Shown here one piece after another: positions 25,584 to 32,973 of a stretch of 42,878 nt of DNA (the stretch's first letter is position 1; each line of letters starts with the position of its first letter). The translations under genes and the position numbers were made by a program. This DNA comes from Sedimentisphaerales bacterium (lineage in GTDB: Bacteria > Planctomycetota > Phycisphaerae > Sedimentisphaerales > Anaerobacaceae): the NCBI GenBank assembly GCA_016934255.1, contig JAFGTG010000533.1, forward strand, positions 1-42,878, given 5' to 3'. The notes under the pieces were generated by a model. That model had not been told where the DNA came from, ran no database searches, and saw only the letters and a list, made by a program, of their open reading frames with translations.

Positions 25584-25600
25584 TTGGCACGCGTTTTGCA
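25584..25600 (+). promoter_or_regulatory. Sigma-54 promoter of hsp20
   Basis: TTGGCACG, four bases and TTGCA match the -24/-12 consensus closely. GG is at 25586-25587 and GC at 25598-25599, with the required 12-nt phasing. The predicted start is near 25611, giving a leader of about 65 nt before the ATG at 25676. No competing sigma-70 promoter is evident. Confidence 0.75.
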
Positions 25601-25675
25601 AATATTTGTAGTAAAAGTTGATGGTAAAAAAAGAGAAACAAGATAATTGAAAAATTGAGAATAGGAGGTGTTATT

Positions 25676-26119
25676 ATGGCACTGGTACCCTTCAATAAAA
25701 GAGAACGAAATGGTTTGGCACGACTTCATAACGAGATGGACGATTTGTTCGACAGCTTCTTTAGAGGCCTGGATCGGCCGTTCGCCGGGTATAAGGCGTG
25801 GCCCGCGATCGACGTCGCCGAAGAGGAAGACTCCATCACGGTTCGGGCCGAGGTGCCCGGCTGCAAGGCCGAGGATATCGAAATCTCCGTGTACGGCAAC
25901 AAGCTAATCATCAGCGGAGAAAAGAAACTTACGGATGAGAAAAAGGAGAAAGGCTATTACCACGTCGAGAGCACATACGGCAGCTTCCGGCGGGAACTGG
26001 CCCTGCCGACCGACGTAGAGCAGGACAAGATCGAAGCCGAATGCAAAGACGGCGTCCTCTCGATCACGTTGCCGAAAGCCGCCAAGGCCAGGACGGTTAA
26101 GGTCAAAGTCAAAGGATAA
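25676..26119 (+). CDS. Small heat shock protein, Hsp20/alpha-crystallin family
   Basis: This 147-residue holdase chaperone binds unfolding proteins in the cytoplasm. AGGAGGT lies 6 nt before the ATG at 25676, fixing the start. The N-terminal arm has LARLHNEMDDLFDSFF. The alpha-crystallin domain (about 43-138) begins PAIDVAEEEDSITVRAEVPG, contains YGSFRRELALP, and has the signature GVLSITLPKA near the end. Unlike the sigma-32 or HrcA control seen in many bacteria, it appears driven by sigma-54 with an upstream palindromic site. It is a single-gene unit with a terminator after it. Confidence 0.95.
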   Translation: MALVPFNKRERNGLARLHNEMDDLFDSFFRGLDRPFAGYKAWPAIDVAEEEDSITVRAEVPGCKAEDIEISVYGNKLIISGEKKLTDEKKEKGYYHVESTYGSFRRELALPTDVEQDKIEAECKDGVLSITLPKAAKARTVKVKVKG

Positions 26120-26149
26120 ATCTTTAACGGCATGAATTGCGGATAAGCC

Positions 26150-26192
26150 GAAGGACTCCCGGAATGCATCGAGCAACGAGCGGGAGTCCTTC
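26150..26192. terminator. Hairpin between convergent hsp20 and CBS genes
   Basis: GAAGGACTCCCG (26150-26161) pairs perfectly over 12 bp with CGGGAGTCCTTC (26181-26192), with ATTTTC following on the plus strand. The T-run is short, so it may be a moderate terminator for hsp20. It may also slow transcription from the minus side. Confidence 0.65.
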
Positions 26193-26243
26193 ATTTTCCC
26201 GCTTTTCCCAACTCTTTTTTATTGAGTGGACGTCGCGGAAAAT

Positions 26244-26636
26244 TTATAGCGCTTGATTTTTTACCCTGAGAACGCCCTGGATGACGTCCCCTCTGCTGGC
26301 AATGGCATGAAGCTTACCATCGGCTGTGACCGGTACGCTCCTGAAGTTGCTGTCTGTAAGGCAATCGCACAAATCGATCAGGTTTGCATTAACGTCCAGG
26401 CTGAAGATGTCCTTGCACATATAGTCGGCGACCGTTTGTTCGGCGCGATCCCGTGTTTCGGATAGAAGCTCGAGGACGTCCCTTTCAGAAAGAATCCCCA
26501 CGAGGTTCAGATCCGCGTCCACAACGGGCAGATCGGTGATGTTTCTGTTAGCCAAAATCCGAATGGCGTCGTAGATGGGCGCCTCCGGCCTCGTTGTGAT
26601 AACCATTTTGGTTGCGATATTCATGACTTTGAACAT
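26244..26636 (-). CDS. Tandem CBS-domain protein
   Basis: This 130-residue cytoplasmic protein consists only of two CBS domains (residues about 6-58 and 72-125), which together form a Bateman module that binds adenine nucleotides. Typical motifs are RILANRNITDLPVVDADLN, LVGILSERDVL and NFRSVPVTADGKL. Stand-alone pairs act as energy sensors for partner proteins that cannot be named here. GGGAG precedes the ATG. It lies 15 nt after the RRM gene, so both probably share one transcript. Confidence 0.93.
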   Translation of the reverse strand: MFKVMNIATKMVITTRPEAPIYDAIRILANRNITDLPVVDADLNLVGILSERDVLELLSETRDRAEQTVADYMCKDIFSLDVNANLIDLCDCLTDSNFRSVPVTADGKLHAIASRGDVIQGVLRVKNQAL

Positions 26637-26651
26637 AAGGTTCTCCCGAGT

Positions 26652-26981
26652 TTAAAAACACACCTGCTCCGTGGCGGCGTCTTCGGCTACGGCTTTCTTT
26701 TCATGAGCTTCGCTTTTTTTCGAAGAGCGGCGACGTTCCCTTCGCGGTGCGGTTTCGCAGACAATGACCGTGCGGTCCTTGATTCGCGTTCTGTCCAGGC
26801 GGGCGATCGCTTGCCTGGCGGCACTCTCCTCCTCCATTTCGACAAAAGCGAATCCCAGAGGATTGCCGCTGATCTCGTCTTTCATCATGTTAATGGATGT
26901 AACCGAGCCGTACTGCTCGAATCGCTCTGAAAGATCGCGTTGGCTCACATCGAATGAAAGATTCCCGACATAGATGACCAT
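26652..26981 (-). CDS. Single-RRM RNA-binding protein
   Basis: This 109-residue protein has one RNA recognition motif (residues 1-80). RNP2 is IYVGNL (3-8) and RNP1 is PLGFAFVEM (about 41-49); the aromatic residues that stack on RNA are present. The tail is basic and low in complexity (RRERRRSSKKSEAHEKK). Bacterial proteins of this type (Rbp in cyanobacteria, others in planctomycetes) bind RNA and are often cold-regulated. The CBS gene follows at 15 nt. The 5' region holds three small hairpins (27039-27206) that could regulate it. Confidence 0.93.
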   Translation of the reverse strand: MVIYVGNLSFDVSQRDLSERFEQYGSVTSINMMKDEISGNPLGFAFVEMEEESAARQAIARLDRTRIKDRTVIVCETAPRRERRRSSKKSEAHEKKAVAEDAATEQVCF

Positions 26982-27401
26982 TTTATACTCCTAAGACAAT
27001 ATTCCCGTGTTGTCCATAGAAAAGATTGAATGTCATTTCCTCAGGCTAAGTGAGGCTAAACAAATTTCCCTATTTCAGAGGATCGTCCTCTGATGCCCCA
27101 GTTTTCACAGATGGCTGAGGATACTCGCACCTTTTAATACTACTATTGTTTTGTCGGCTGATTTGAAAGTAATTTTTTACCTGGAGTGACAGCCTTATGG
27201 CACTCCGATCGAAAAAAAGCGCCAAAAAGTAAGAAAATTCACCTTTTTTGCATTGCGGTATAGCGAATTCTGGGACGCCGATGAATCCGGCCCAATCTGT
27301 GCGTACACCCAGCGCACCTGAGAATGAGTTGTGTTATAGGACTATATTTTAACTCAAACGGTTCGGTTTCGACGGAAAAGAATCCGCGGGTAAACGTCAG
27401 G
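26982..27401. other. Gene-free region with three small hairpins upstream of the RRM gene
   Basis: CCTCA/TGAGG (27039-27055), CAGAGGA/TCCTCTG with a 3-nt loop (27076-27092) and GGAGTG/CACTCC with inner GCC/GGC (27183-27206) are visible. On the minus strand they would lie in the leader of the RRM transcript if its promoter is far upstream. I see no gene and no clear promoter. Confidence 0.45.
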
Positions 27402-28289
27402 CTACAGGGCAATGATCTTATCGATGCGACTGGAAAGATCCTTTAAATACGCCTCGTCTCCGCCGTGTAGTTCGGTCGTTATGAAACCGTTGTAACCGAT
27501 TTCATCCAGCGCCAGGCGGACCTGCTTCCAGTTTACGTCGCCGTCGAGCAGATTTTTCCACTCATAGCCTTTGCGTTTGAAATCCTTGAGATGGATCTTG
27601 GCGATACGTTTACCCAGCGTACGAATCCAGTCCTGGGCGTATCCGTAGATGATCACGTTGCCGATATCGAAGTATGCTTTGAGCCACGGGCTGTCGAATT
27701 CATCCACGTATCGCGCGAATTCCAGCGGGCTAAGAAGAAATTTATTCCAGACGTTCTCGACGGCGATGATGACGCCGAGTTCCTCGGCCAGCGGAAGCAA
27801 TTTGCGGATACATGCTTGCGAGCGTTTATACGCGTCGCCGTAGGAAACATCTTCTTTGACTACCGCCGGGACGAGCAATACGGTTTCGGCTCCGAGCGCT
27901 TTAGCGCTGTATAACGCCGTTTCCATCCCTTTCATCCCTTTGGCGATCACCTTCGGATCGGGATCGGAGAAAGGTGCTCCCCATCCCCCGTACGAGATGG
28001 AATGAATCGGCACGCCGGCTTCACGCGCCAAGCTGCTCAATCGTCGCGCGGCATCGAGGTCTTCCATCGGAGAGCCTTCGATCCCTTCAAATCCGCATGC
28101 TCTGGCGAGTTTAAATTTATCCGCATCGGAAAGTTGTTTGGGCAACATTCTTAATTGAAGCGCTTTGCGTAACGTGCTGTTGTTGCGCCCGGCCTGTCCG
28201 GCCGACGAGATGTCCGATAACTTTGGTCCAATAACGGCGGCAGTAGCGTATTTTAAGAAATCCCGACGTTCCATTGTTTTATCTTTCAT
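27402..28289 (-). CDS. Sugar phosphate isomerase/epimerase-like TIM barrel, exported
   Basis: I start this 295-residue protein at 28289, with AGGAGA 7 nt upstream. It has a Tat-like signal (MERRDFLKYATAAVIGP), as in the sulfatase at 1253-2710. The rest is an AP-endonuclease-2/xylose-isomerase-like barrel. Metal-site strands are visible as IIAVENVWNKF, KAYFDIGNV, KIHLKDFKRKGYEW and GFITTELHGGDE. The family includes sugar isomerases, epimerases and inosose dehydratases; which sugar is used cannot be told. Its export fits a role in extracytoplasmic sugar conversion, perhaps of keto-sugars handled by DUF1080-type enzymes. Confidence 0.88.
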   Translation of the reverse strand: MKDKTMERRDFLKYATAAVIGPKLSDISSAGQAGRNNSTLRKALQLRMLPKQLSDADKFKLARACGFEGIEGSPMEDLDAARRLSSLAREAGVPIHSISYGGWGAPFSDPDPKVIAKGMKGMETALYSAKALGAETVLLVPAVVKEDVSYGDAYKRSQACIRKLLPLAEELGVIIAVENVWNKFLLSPLEFARYVDEFDSPWLKAYFDIGNVIIYGYAQDWIRTLGKRIAKIHLKDFKRKGYEWKNLLDGDVNWKQVRLALDEIGYNGFITTELHGGDEAYLKDLSSRIDKIIAL

Positions 28290-28591
28290 GACGTTGTCTC
28301 CTAATTGATTGTGCACGTCTTTCGATTGCGACGCGACGTGTTGATTAATACCGGCGCCCATGTTGCACAGGTATGTTTTCAGCAATATAACAGTTTTTTT
28401 GTGGAATCCAAGTTGAAAAAAGAATCATGGGTGTGAGAAGGTTTATCACGACGGCGTCGTTTGAACGTCACGTCGTGGCGAATCGGTGTTCTTTCTTTAT
28501 ACGAGCAAGTCTGTTTTTATTGGCCCGTCCCATAAAAAGATAAAGTTTTTTACTTTTTTTTGCCGATTAAAAAATAGTAGTGGTATTGCTG
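28290..28591. other. Divergent intergenic region with an inverted repeat
   Basis: I see no gene. CACGACG (28447-28453) and CGTCGTG (28471-28477) form a 7-bp inverted repeat that could be an operator for either divergent gene. The rest is AT-rich. Confidence 0.4.
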
Positions 28592-28619
28592 TTGCAGTAC
28601 TGAAAAGAGCTTCTATAAT
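28592..28619 (+). promoter_or_regulatory. Candidate sigma-70 promoter of the parA-CBM48 gene
   Basis: TTGCAG (28592-28597), a 16-nt spacer and TATAAT (28614-28619) lie 47 nt before the ATG. GGAG is 7 nt before that ATG. A weak sigma-54-like GG/GC pair overlaps the -35 box but is a poorer match. Confidence 0.5.
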
Positions 28620-28666
28620 AAGTGGGATTGTTAAGGACGACAAGATTTCCCGGCTGGAGATAGGCT

Positions 28667-29977
28667 ATGAGGACGATAGCAGTTGTCAATCAGAAAGGTG
28701 GCTGTGGTAAGACAACGGTATCCATTAATTTGGCCAGCGCCCTGGCGGGGGCCGGTCAGAGAGTGTTATTGGTTGATATGGATCCCCAATCGCATTGCGC
28801 GGTGGGTCTGGCTGTGCCCGAAGAACAAATCGAGCAGAGCATCTACGACGTGTTAATCAGTCGAAGTCGAAACGAACCGATTAAACTGACGGAGATACTC
28901 TGGCAGGTCAGCGATAATTTAGAAATGGCGCCGGCCAGCATCGACCTGTCGGCGTTCGAGCAGCAGATGGCGGGGATTCCCGATCGGGAATCCTGTTTGA
29001 GGGAGGCCCTCCATGGGGTCAGAGACAGCTACGACTATACGATCGTCGATTGTCCTCCCGCCGTCGGTCTTTTGACCTATAATGCGCTTCGGGCCGCCAC
29101 GGATGTGATCGTTCCCGTTGAAACCGGCTACTTTGCCCTGCATGGGCTGAGCAGACAGCTTGAGACGCTGAGCATTCTTTGTCGGCGATACAGTCAGGAA
29201 GTCAGTGTGAAAGTCCTGGCCAGCATGTACGACGTGCGAACGAAAATGGCCCGTGAGATCCTGGCGGAGCTGCGCAGCCATTTCGACGAGAAAATGTTCA
29301 AAACGGTCGTCAGCTTTAATACGAAGATCAAAGAAGCCTCGAGTTACGGCCAGCCGATCAGCGAGTACGATCCGGCCAGCAAAGGGCGACGAGACTTCAG
29401 CTCGCTGGCCGAGGAGATCCTGGGGGCTCAGAAACAGCAGCAACGACACGAGTTTGTCAATTCACTGGCCGATCAACTCGAATCCATTAGCGCCTCCGCG
29501 GATGAATTGCTGGAATCGACACAGTTATCCGACGAGAGGCTGGACATTTCGATCGGCGAGCCAGACGACGCCGATTCATACCCGGAAGAAACAGCCGACG
29601 TGATGGCGGCGACGGACTCTCAGGAACCTGAACAAAACCGGGAAGAGCTTAAAGCGGCCGATTTTGAGGAACGGCTTTCCGCGAAACTCTCCGATTATTA
29701 CGGCGTCAGCCAAGTGAATGATGCCGTGGTCTTTGTGACGCTCTATCCGCGTGCGGAGTGCGTCCAGGTCGCCGGTGATTTCAACAATTGGAAGCCGGAA
29801 GACAGTCCGCTCCATAAGGTCGGCGAAAGCGGTGTTTGGCAAACGCAAATGAAGCTGCCCGCGGGGCGCTATCGCTACCGGCTGGTCGTGGACGGCCAAT
29901 GGCAACAGGATCCGTATAATGAGTGGACGGAGCTGAATCCATTCGGCGGTTACAACTCGGTGCTGGAAATCAAGTAG
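28667..29977 (+). CDS. Orphan ParA/Soj-type ATPase fused to a C-terminal glycogen-binding (CBM48/AMPK1) domain
   Basis: This 436-residue protein begins with a complete ParA ATPase (residues 1-250). The deviant Walker A is KGGCGKTT (about 10-17), Walker A' is VLLVDMDPQ, and Walker B is YTIVDCPPAVG. An acidic linker follows (about 260-335). From about 345 to the end is an AMPK1-type carbohydrate-binding module: FVTLYPRAECVQVAGDFNNW, then the strand YRYRLVVDGQW and the end NSVLEIK. ParA ATPases position DNA or protein cargo. A CBM48 tail suggests the cargo surface, or an attachment point, is glycogen or another alpha-glucan. No parB or parS is next to it. Confidence 0.92.
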   Translation: MRTIAVVNQKGGCGKTTVSINLASALAGAGQRVLLVDMDPQSHCAVGLAVPEEQIEQSIYDVLISRSRNEPIKLTEILWQVSDNLEMAPASIDLSAFEQQMAGIPDRESCLREALHGVRDSYDYTIVDCPPAVGLLTYNALRAATDVIVPVETGYFALHGLSRQLETLSILCRRYSQEVSVKVLASMYDVRTKMAREILAELRSHFDEKMFKTVVSFNTKIKEASSYGQPISEYDPASKGRRDFSSLAEEILGAQKQQQRHEFVNSLADQLESISASADELLESTQLSDERLDISIGEPDDADSYPEETADVMAATDSQEPEQNREELKAADFEERLSAKLSDYYGVSQVNDAVVFVTLYPRAECVQVAGDFNNWKPEDSPLHKVGESGVWQTQMKLPAGRYRYRLVVDGQWQQDPYNEWTELNPFGGYNSVLEIK

Positions 29978-29995
29978 AAAAAGGCGCCGTTCGTC

Positions 29996-30017
29996 TCTAT
30001 GGCATCATAGATTTTTT
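29996..30017 (+). terminator. Small candidate terminator after parA-CBM48
   Basis: TCTATG (29996-30001) and CATAGA (30006-30011) with a 4-base loop are followed by six T residues. The stem is short and AT-rich, so the call is tentative. Confidence 0.4.
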
Positions 30018-30093
30018 AAAAACTTTCACCTGCCCGAACGTAAGCTTAGGAGGGGAAGCGACTTAATACCTCGAAGAAAAAAAATCTTTTTGT

Positions 30094-30122
30094 TTGTATA
30101 TAACGTCCTATAAGAATATAAT
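30094..30122 (+). promoter_or_regulatory. Candidate sigma-70 promoter for the downstream secreted-protein genes
   Basis: TTGTAT (30094-30099), a 17-nt spacer and a perfect TATAAT (30117-30122) would start a transcript near 30129. That gives a leader of about 350 nt before the gene at 30481 and includes the small frame at 30225-30356. Confidence 0.5.
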
Positions 30123-30224
30123 TATTCGTTACGAAATATAGGATTTTGATAAATGGATTTTTAAAACCGGCGGGCGAGCGGAAGCCTCCCGGGAAATGGG
30201 TGATAACTTGCAGGTTGGTTGAGG

Positions 30225-30356
30225 ATGGACACTCAGGAAAGTTTACAATGGATTGTAGGTATTCTTCTCATCATTGCGGGGGCGAGCTTTTCCACTTTCA
30301 TCACGTCAGCCAACGTTTGCGACGATCTCAATCGGATTGAGAGTGCTCGTTTGTGA
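30225..30356 (+). CDS. Possible 43-residue single-pass membrane peptide
   Basis: This small frame begins with ATG after GAGG (no spacing) and CAGG (about 10 nt upstream). It encodes a polar start (MDTQESLQ), a hydrophobic helix (WIVGILLIIAGASFSTFI) and a polar, charged end (CDDLNRIESARL). The clear helix followed by a soluble tail is what a real small membrane protein looks like. However, the ribosome-binding site is weak and I know no family. It lies in the leader of the next gene, which it might regulate. It could also be chance. Confidence 0.4.
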   Translation: MDTQESLQWIVGILLIIAGASFSTFITSANVCDDLNRIESARL

Positions 30357-30480
30357 CACACGGAGGAAGAAAGGAGGCGAAAAGAACAGTAAGACGACAC
30401 ATGTTTTGCGAGCATCAGGAAGGTGTTTGGAAGGATTAAATTTGGACGAGGAAATGGAATTTCTATTAAGGAGAATCATT

Positions 30481-31749
30481 ATGAGAAGTTTAATAATACG
30501 GTTAGTACCTGTCGTCTTGCTGGTAGTTGGCTCTGGGGCCTATGGGATCGGTGGAAGCAATCACCAGGATCAGGGCGCTACGAACGTTACAGTGGATAAT
30601 CAGGTTCAAGCCAGTCAATCTCAACAGGTTTCCGTGGTCGGCGGCGGCGACGCCGATGCCACAAGCATTTCGCATGGCGGCAGCGCCGACTCCTCTTCGA
30701 GCTCCAGTTCGAGCATTTCGACGACGTCCGTATCGAATTATGAAACCCGTACGGCGCCGCTGGACGTCTTCCCGGCCTACTTGCCGTATTGGAATCATGG
30801 CGGATGGGGAACGGTCAAGGGGTACTTCCCGAACGGGCCGAGCACGAATGATACCGTGTACGAGCAGACATTCGATCCCGAAAATCCCGAGGATATGAAA
30901 ATGCTCAGAGGCGTTCTCACGTCGCTGGATTATGAAGGTCCGCTCGAAACCATCGGGGGTATCCTCAACGGCGTGGGCGCGCTGTTCGGCGGGCCGGATA
31001 ATTATCATCACGGCCGAGGTTTTGAAATATCGAACGCCCTGACACGCCAGCGCAGACCGGATGGAAAGCCTCTGCTGGTCTTTATTGATTCTAATGTGGA
31101 TACAAATCTATTAAGGCAGGCGGGTTATGTCTATGTCGGGGGCGTCAGCTTGGAAGGTAAAGTTGATCGCAACTGGGACCAGGTCTATGACGCGGCGGTC
31201 GCGGAAGCTTTGCCGTGGGATGTGGACGTGCTGCTGATCTCCGGGGGCATGAAAGGGGTAACAGTCGGTTCGAATATTGCCTTTCCCGGTGCCGCCGGGG
31301 CCTATAGCCAGGCCAATTATTCTATATCCTTGCTGGGTTCGGTCTCCAGCGGGATCACGGAAGGGAAAGGCAAGGCCGTCATTAATGCGGTCGGTTATCG
31401 ATTTTGGCCGGATCTCGCCAAACGCAGGCAAATTCCTCAATCGTTCTACGACAGTATCCGGGTACAGGTCATCTCTCAAAATCGGCCCGGTCAACCGTCA
31501 GCCCCGCTACCGCAGCCGGCTGCACCGAGATACAAGCATGTTCCGGAGCGTGAACCGTTGCCGGTTCCTGAGGCGATATCAGCCCGTGAGCCTTTGCCCT
31601 CTGCCCAGTCCAAATCGGAGCCGGTTCATCCCGAGAGAATAACCTCCGCTCCCGTTAAAGCGACCCCCGTTACGACGAGCACGTCGGGAACAAGAAAATT
31701 TTACGGCGTTCAAGTCAGCCAGCGGCTGATTGAAATGGCGGGTTTTTAG
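30481..31749 (+). CDS. Secreted Ser/Gln-rich protein of unknown function
   Basis: I start this 422-residue protein at 30481, with AAGGAG 7 nt upstream and a signal peptide (MRSLIIRLVPVVLLVVGSGAYG). The first 70 mature residues are low in complexity, rich in Gln, Asn, Val and Ser, with a run of eight Ser. A globular middle follows (about 90-310) with YLPYWNHGGWGTVKGYFP, DGKPLLVFIDSNVDTNLL, DVDVLLISGGMKGV and VGYRFWPDLAKRRQIPQSFY. The C-terminal 100 residues are Pro-rich with repeated E-PLP units, ending in VSQRLIEMAGF. I do not recognise a family. It is followed 212 nt later by another Gln/Ser/Gly-rich secreted protein, suggesting a joint surface structure. Confidence 0.8.
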   Translation: MRSLIIRLVPVVLLVVGSGAYGIGGSNHQDQGATNVTVDNQVQASQSQQVSVVGGGDADATSISHGGSADSSSSSSSSISTTSVSNYETRTAPLDVFPAYLPYWNHGGWGTVKGYFPNGPSTNDTVYEQTFDPENPEDMKMLRGVLTSLDYEGPLETIGGILNGVGALFGGPDNYHHGRGFEISNALTRQRRPDGKPLLVFIDSNVDTNLLRQAGYVYVGGVSLEGKVDRNWDQVYDAAVAEALPWDVDVLLISGGMKGVTVGSNIAFPGAAGAYSQANYSISLLGSVSSGITEGKGKAVINAVGYRFWPDLAKRRQIPQSFYDSIRVQVISQNRPGQPSAPLPQPAAPRYKHVPEREPLPVPEAISAREPLPSAQSKSEPVHPERITSAPVKATPVTTSTSGTRKFYGVQVSQRLIEMAGF

Positions 31750-31961
31750 GAATAGAAAGATTCGTGAGACACAGAAACGAAGTATCTGTGTGGGAAAAAA
31801 TATGTCTTAATGGATCAACAAGCGAAAATGATTGTCCTCTGTGGAGAGGAGAAAGGAGAGAACCCGCTATTCAGATGTAAGTGTATCGTGTTGTCGTTGC
31901 CGACAGGATGCTCGGCAATCACAAGGGAATGTGTAACACGTGAAATGAAAAGGAGTTTGCA

Positions 31962-32588
31962 ATGTTGAGAAAGTGTGTGTTTTCTATGACGGTTGCTTTA
32001 TTGCTATCTTCTGGTGTTTTTGCTTGTATCGGGCATGCGCCTTCGTCAATCGGGCACGCGCAGGATTTCGGTATCGACGCGGTTAATGTTGTTCAGCGGG
32101 CCGGGTGCGTCGGCTCGGCGGAAGGAAGTAACACCGCTATGGTCAGCCATACGCAGGAAGCCTACAATACCGCCTCCGGAACCAGTGCCGTTCAGGAAGA
32201 AACGGGAATCCTCACCCAGAGCGGCACGGTTGAAGGCAGAGGCGGCAGGACCATCGTCGCGCAGAATGCGTCCGTCGATGGGGCACAGGAACAGCTTATC
32301 GGCCCCGCCATAGGCTGTTGCGCCAGCGGGCTGAGTTCACAGACGCAATCGCTCGGTGTGAGCCTTGATATGCTGACGAAGAATGCCGGTCGGATCGGCA
32401 CCGCCATCGGTTCCCAGGCTTTTGTTGGCGCTCAGAGTCAGATTGAGATTACCCCCAACAGTATGAGCGCATCAAGCCAGTTCCTCGGGGCGGCGCAGTA
32501 TTCCGCGGTTTCCGGCGTCGCTGCGTCGGTGACGAATATTCTGGATGTGGTGCTCAACCAAAGCCAGTCGGTGGCCGGGGGGCATTAA
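31962..32588 (+). CDS. Secreted Gln/Ser/Ala/Gly-rich repeat-like protein of unknown function
   Basis: This 208-residue protein has AAGGAG 6 nt before the ATG and a signal peptide (MLRKCVFSMTVALLLSSGVFA). The mature part is almost free of charge in long stretches. It alternates Gln, Ser, Ala, Gly and Val in units such as VAQNASVDGAQEQL, SSQTQSLGVSL, GSQAFVGAQSQIEI and SSQFLGAAQYSAV. This recalls curli-like or beta-solenoid polymers, but no exact repeat period is clear by eye. It has four cysteines in the mature part (around 49 and 118-119). A hairpin TTGCCGA/TCGGCAA (31897-31918) precedes the gene. It could form an extracellular fibre with the preceding secreted protein; that is inference. Confidence 0.75.
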   Translation: MLRKCVFSMTVALLLSSGVFACIGHAPSSIGHAQDFGIDAVNVVQRAGCVGSAEGSNTAMVSHTQEAYNTASGTSAVQEETGILTQSGTVEGRGGRTIVAQNASVDGAQEQLIGPAIGCCASGLSSQTQSLGVSLDMLTKNAGRIGTAIGSQAFVGAQSQIEITPNSMSASSQFLGAAQYSAVSGVAASVTNILDVVLNQSQSVAGGH

Positions 32589-32792
32589 CGGCCATAGGAA
32601 AGAAGACGAGACATGGGCAGCGGAGAAAAGGGGCTGCTTAGACATGATTTCGTCGTGTTTTGAGTGAATGTAACTGCGGATACTTTGGATATTCGGCTGG
32701 TTGGGGTCGTTTTGTTGCCCAATGACCCCCAAATAGGGTCCGGTTGAATCTCCAGATATCAGATTTAGACCTTCTTTATGGTTTTGTTGTAC
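32589..32792. other. Gene-free stretch before a strong terminator
   Basis: About 200 bases lie between the stop of the secreted protein gene and the terminator at 32793. GGGGTC (32703-32708) and GACCCC (32724-32729) can pair. The stretch may be a long 3' untranslated region or contain a small RNA. Confidence 0.35.
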
Positions 32793-32838
32793 GGAGCTTT
32801 AAAGTCGGCTTTTGTCGGCTTTAAGGCTCCATTTTTTT
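32793..32838 (+). terminator. Strong Rho-independent terminator
   Basis: GGAGCTTTAAAG (from 32793) pairs with CTTTAAGGCTCC (to 32830), allowing one bulge and an extended CG pair, followed by ATTTTTTT. This is the clearest intrinsic terminator in the window. It ends the transcript of the two secreted-protein genes. Confidence 0.85.
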
Positions 32839-32892
32839 GGGCTTCCGCCTTATCCGGTCGCGCTCGTCGAAAGAGCTTTTGAAACCGGCTCC

Positions 32893-32944
32893 TTGAAAAC
32901 ACGAACGGGATATGGTCTAATTTAACACTCGTATTGATGTTAAA
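32893..32944 (+). promoter_or_regulatory. Candidate promoter with overlapping operator for the cytochrome gene
   Basis: TTGAAA (32893-32898), a 17-nt spacer and TCTAAT (32916-32921) lie just before the gene at 32974. An inverted repeat TTTAACA (32921-32927) and TGTTAAA (32938-32944) covers the predicted start site and would suit a repressor. Confidence 0.5.
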
Positions 32945-32973
32945 GCCGTAAGAAAAGCAATTTGGGGCGATTT

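Noticed and set aside
28581-28596. Sigma-54-like promoter before parA-CBM48 (TGGTAT...TTGCA)
   Set aside because: The -24 part is weak, and a better sigma-70 promoter (TTGCAG-N16-TATAAT) overlaps it.
30197-30212. Sigma-54-like GG/GC pair before the secreted-protein gene
   Set aside because: Only the GG and TTGCA parts match; the perfect TATAAT promoter at 30094-30122 is a better explanation.
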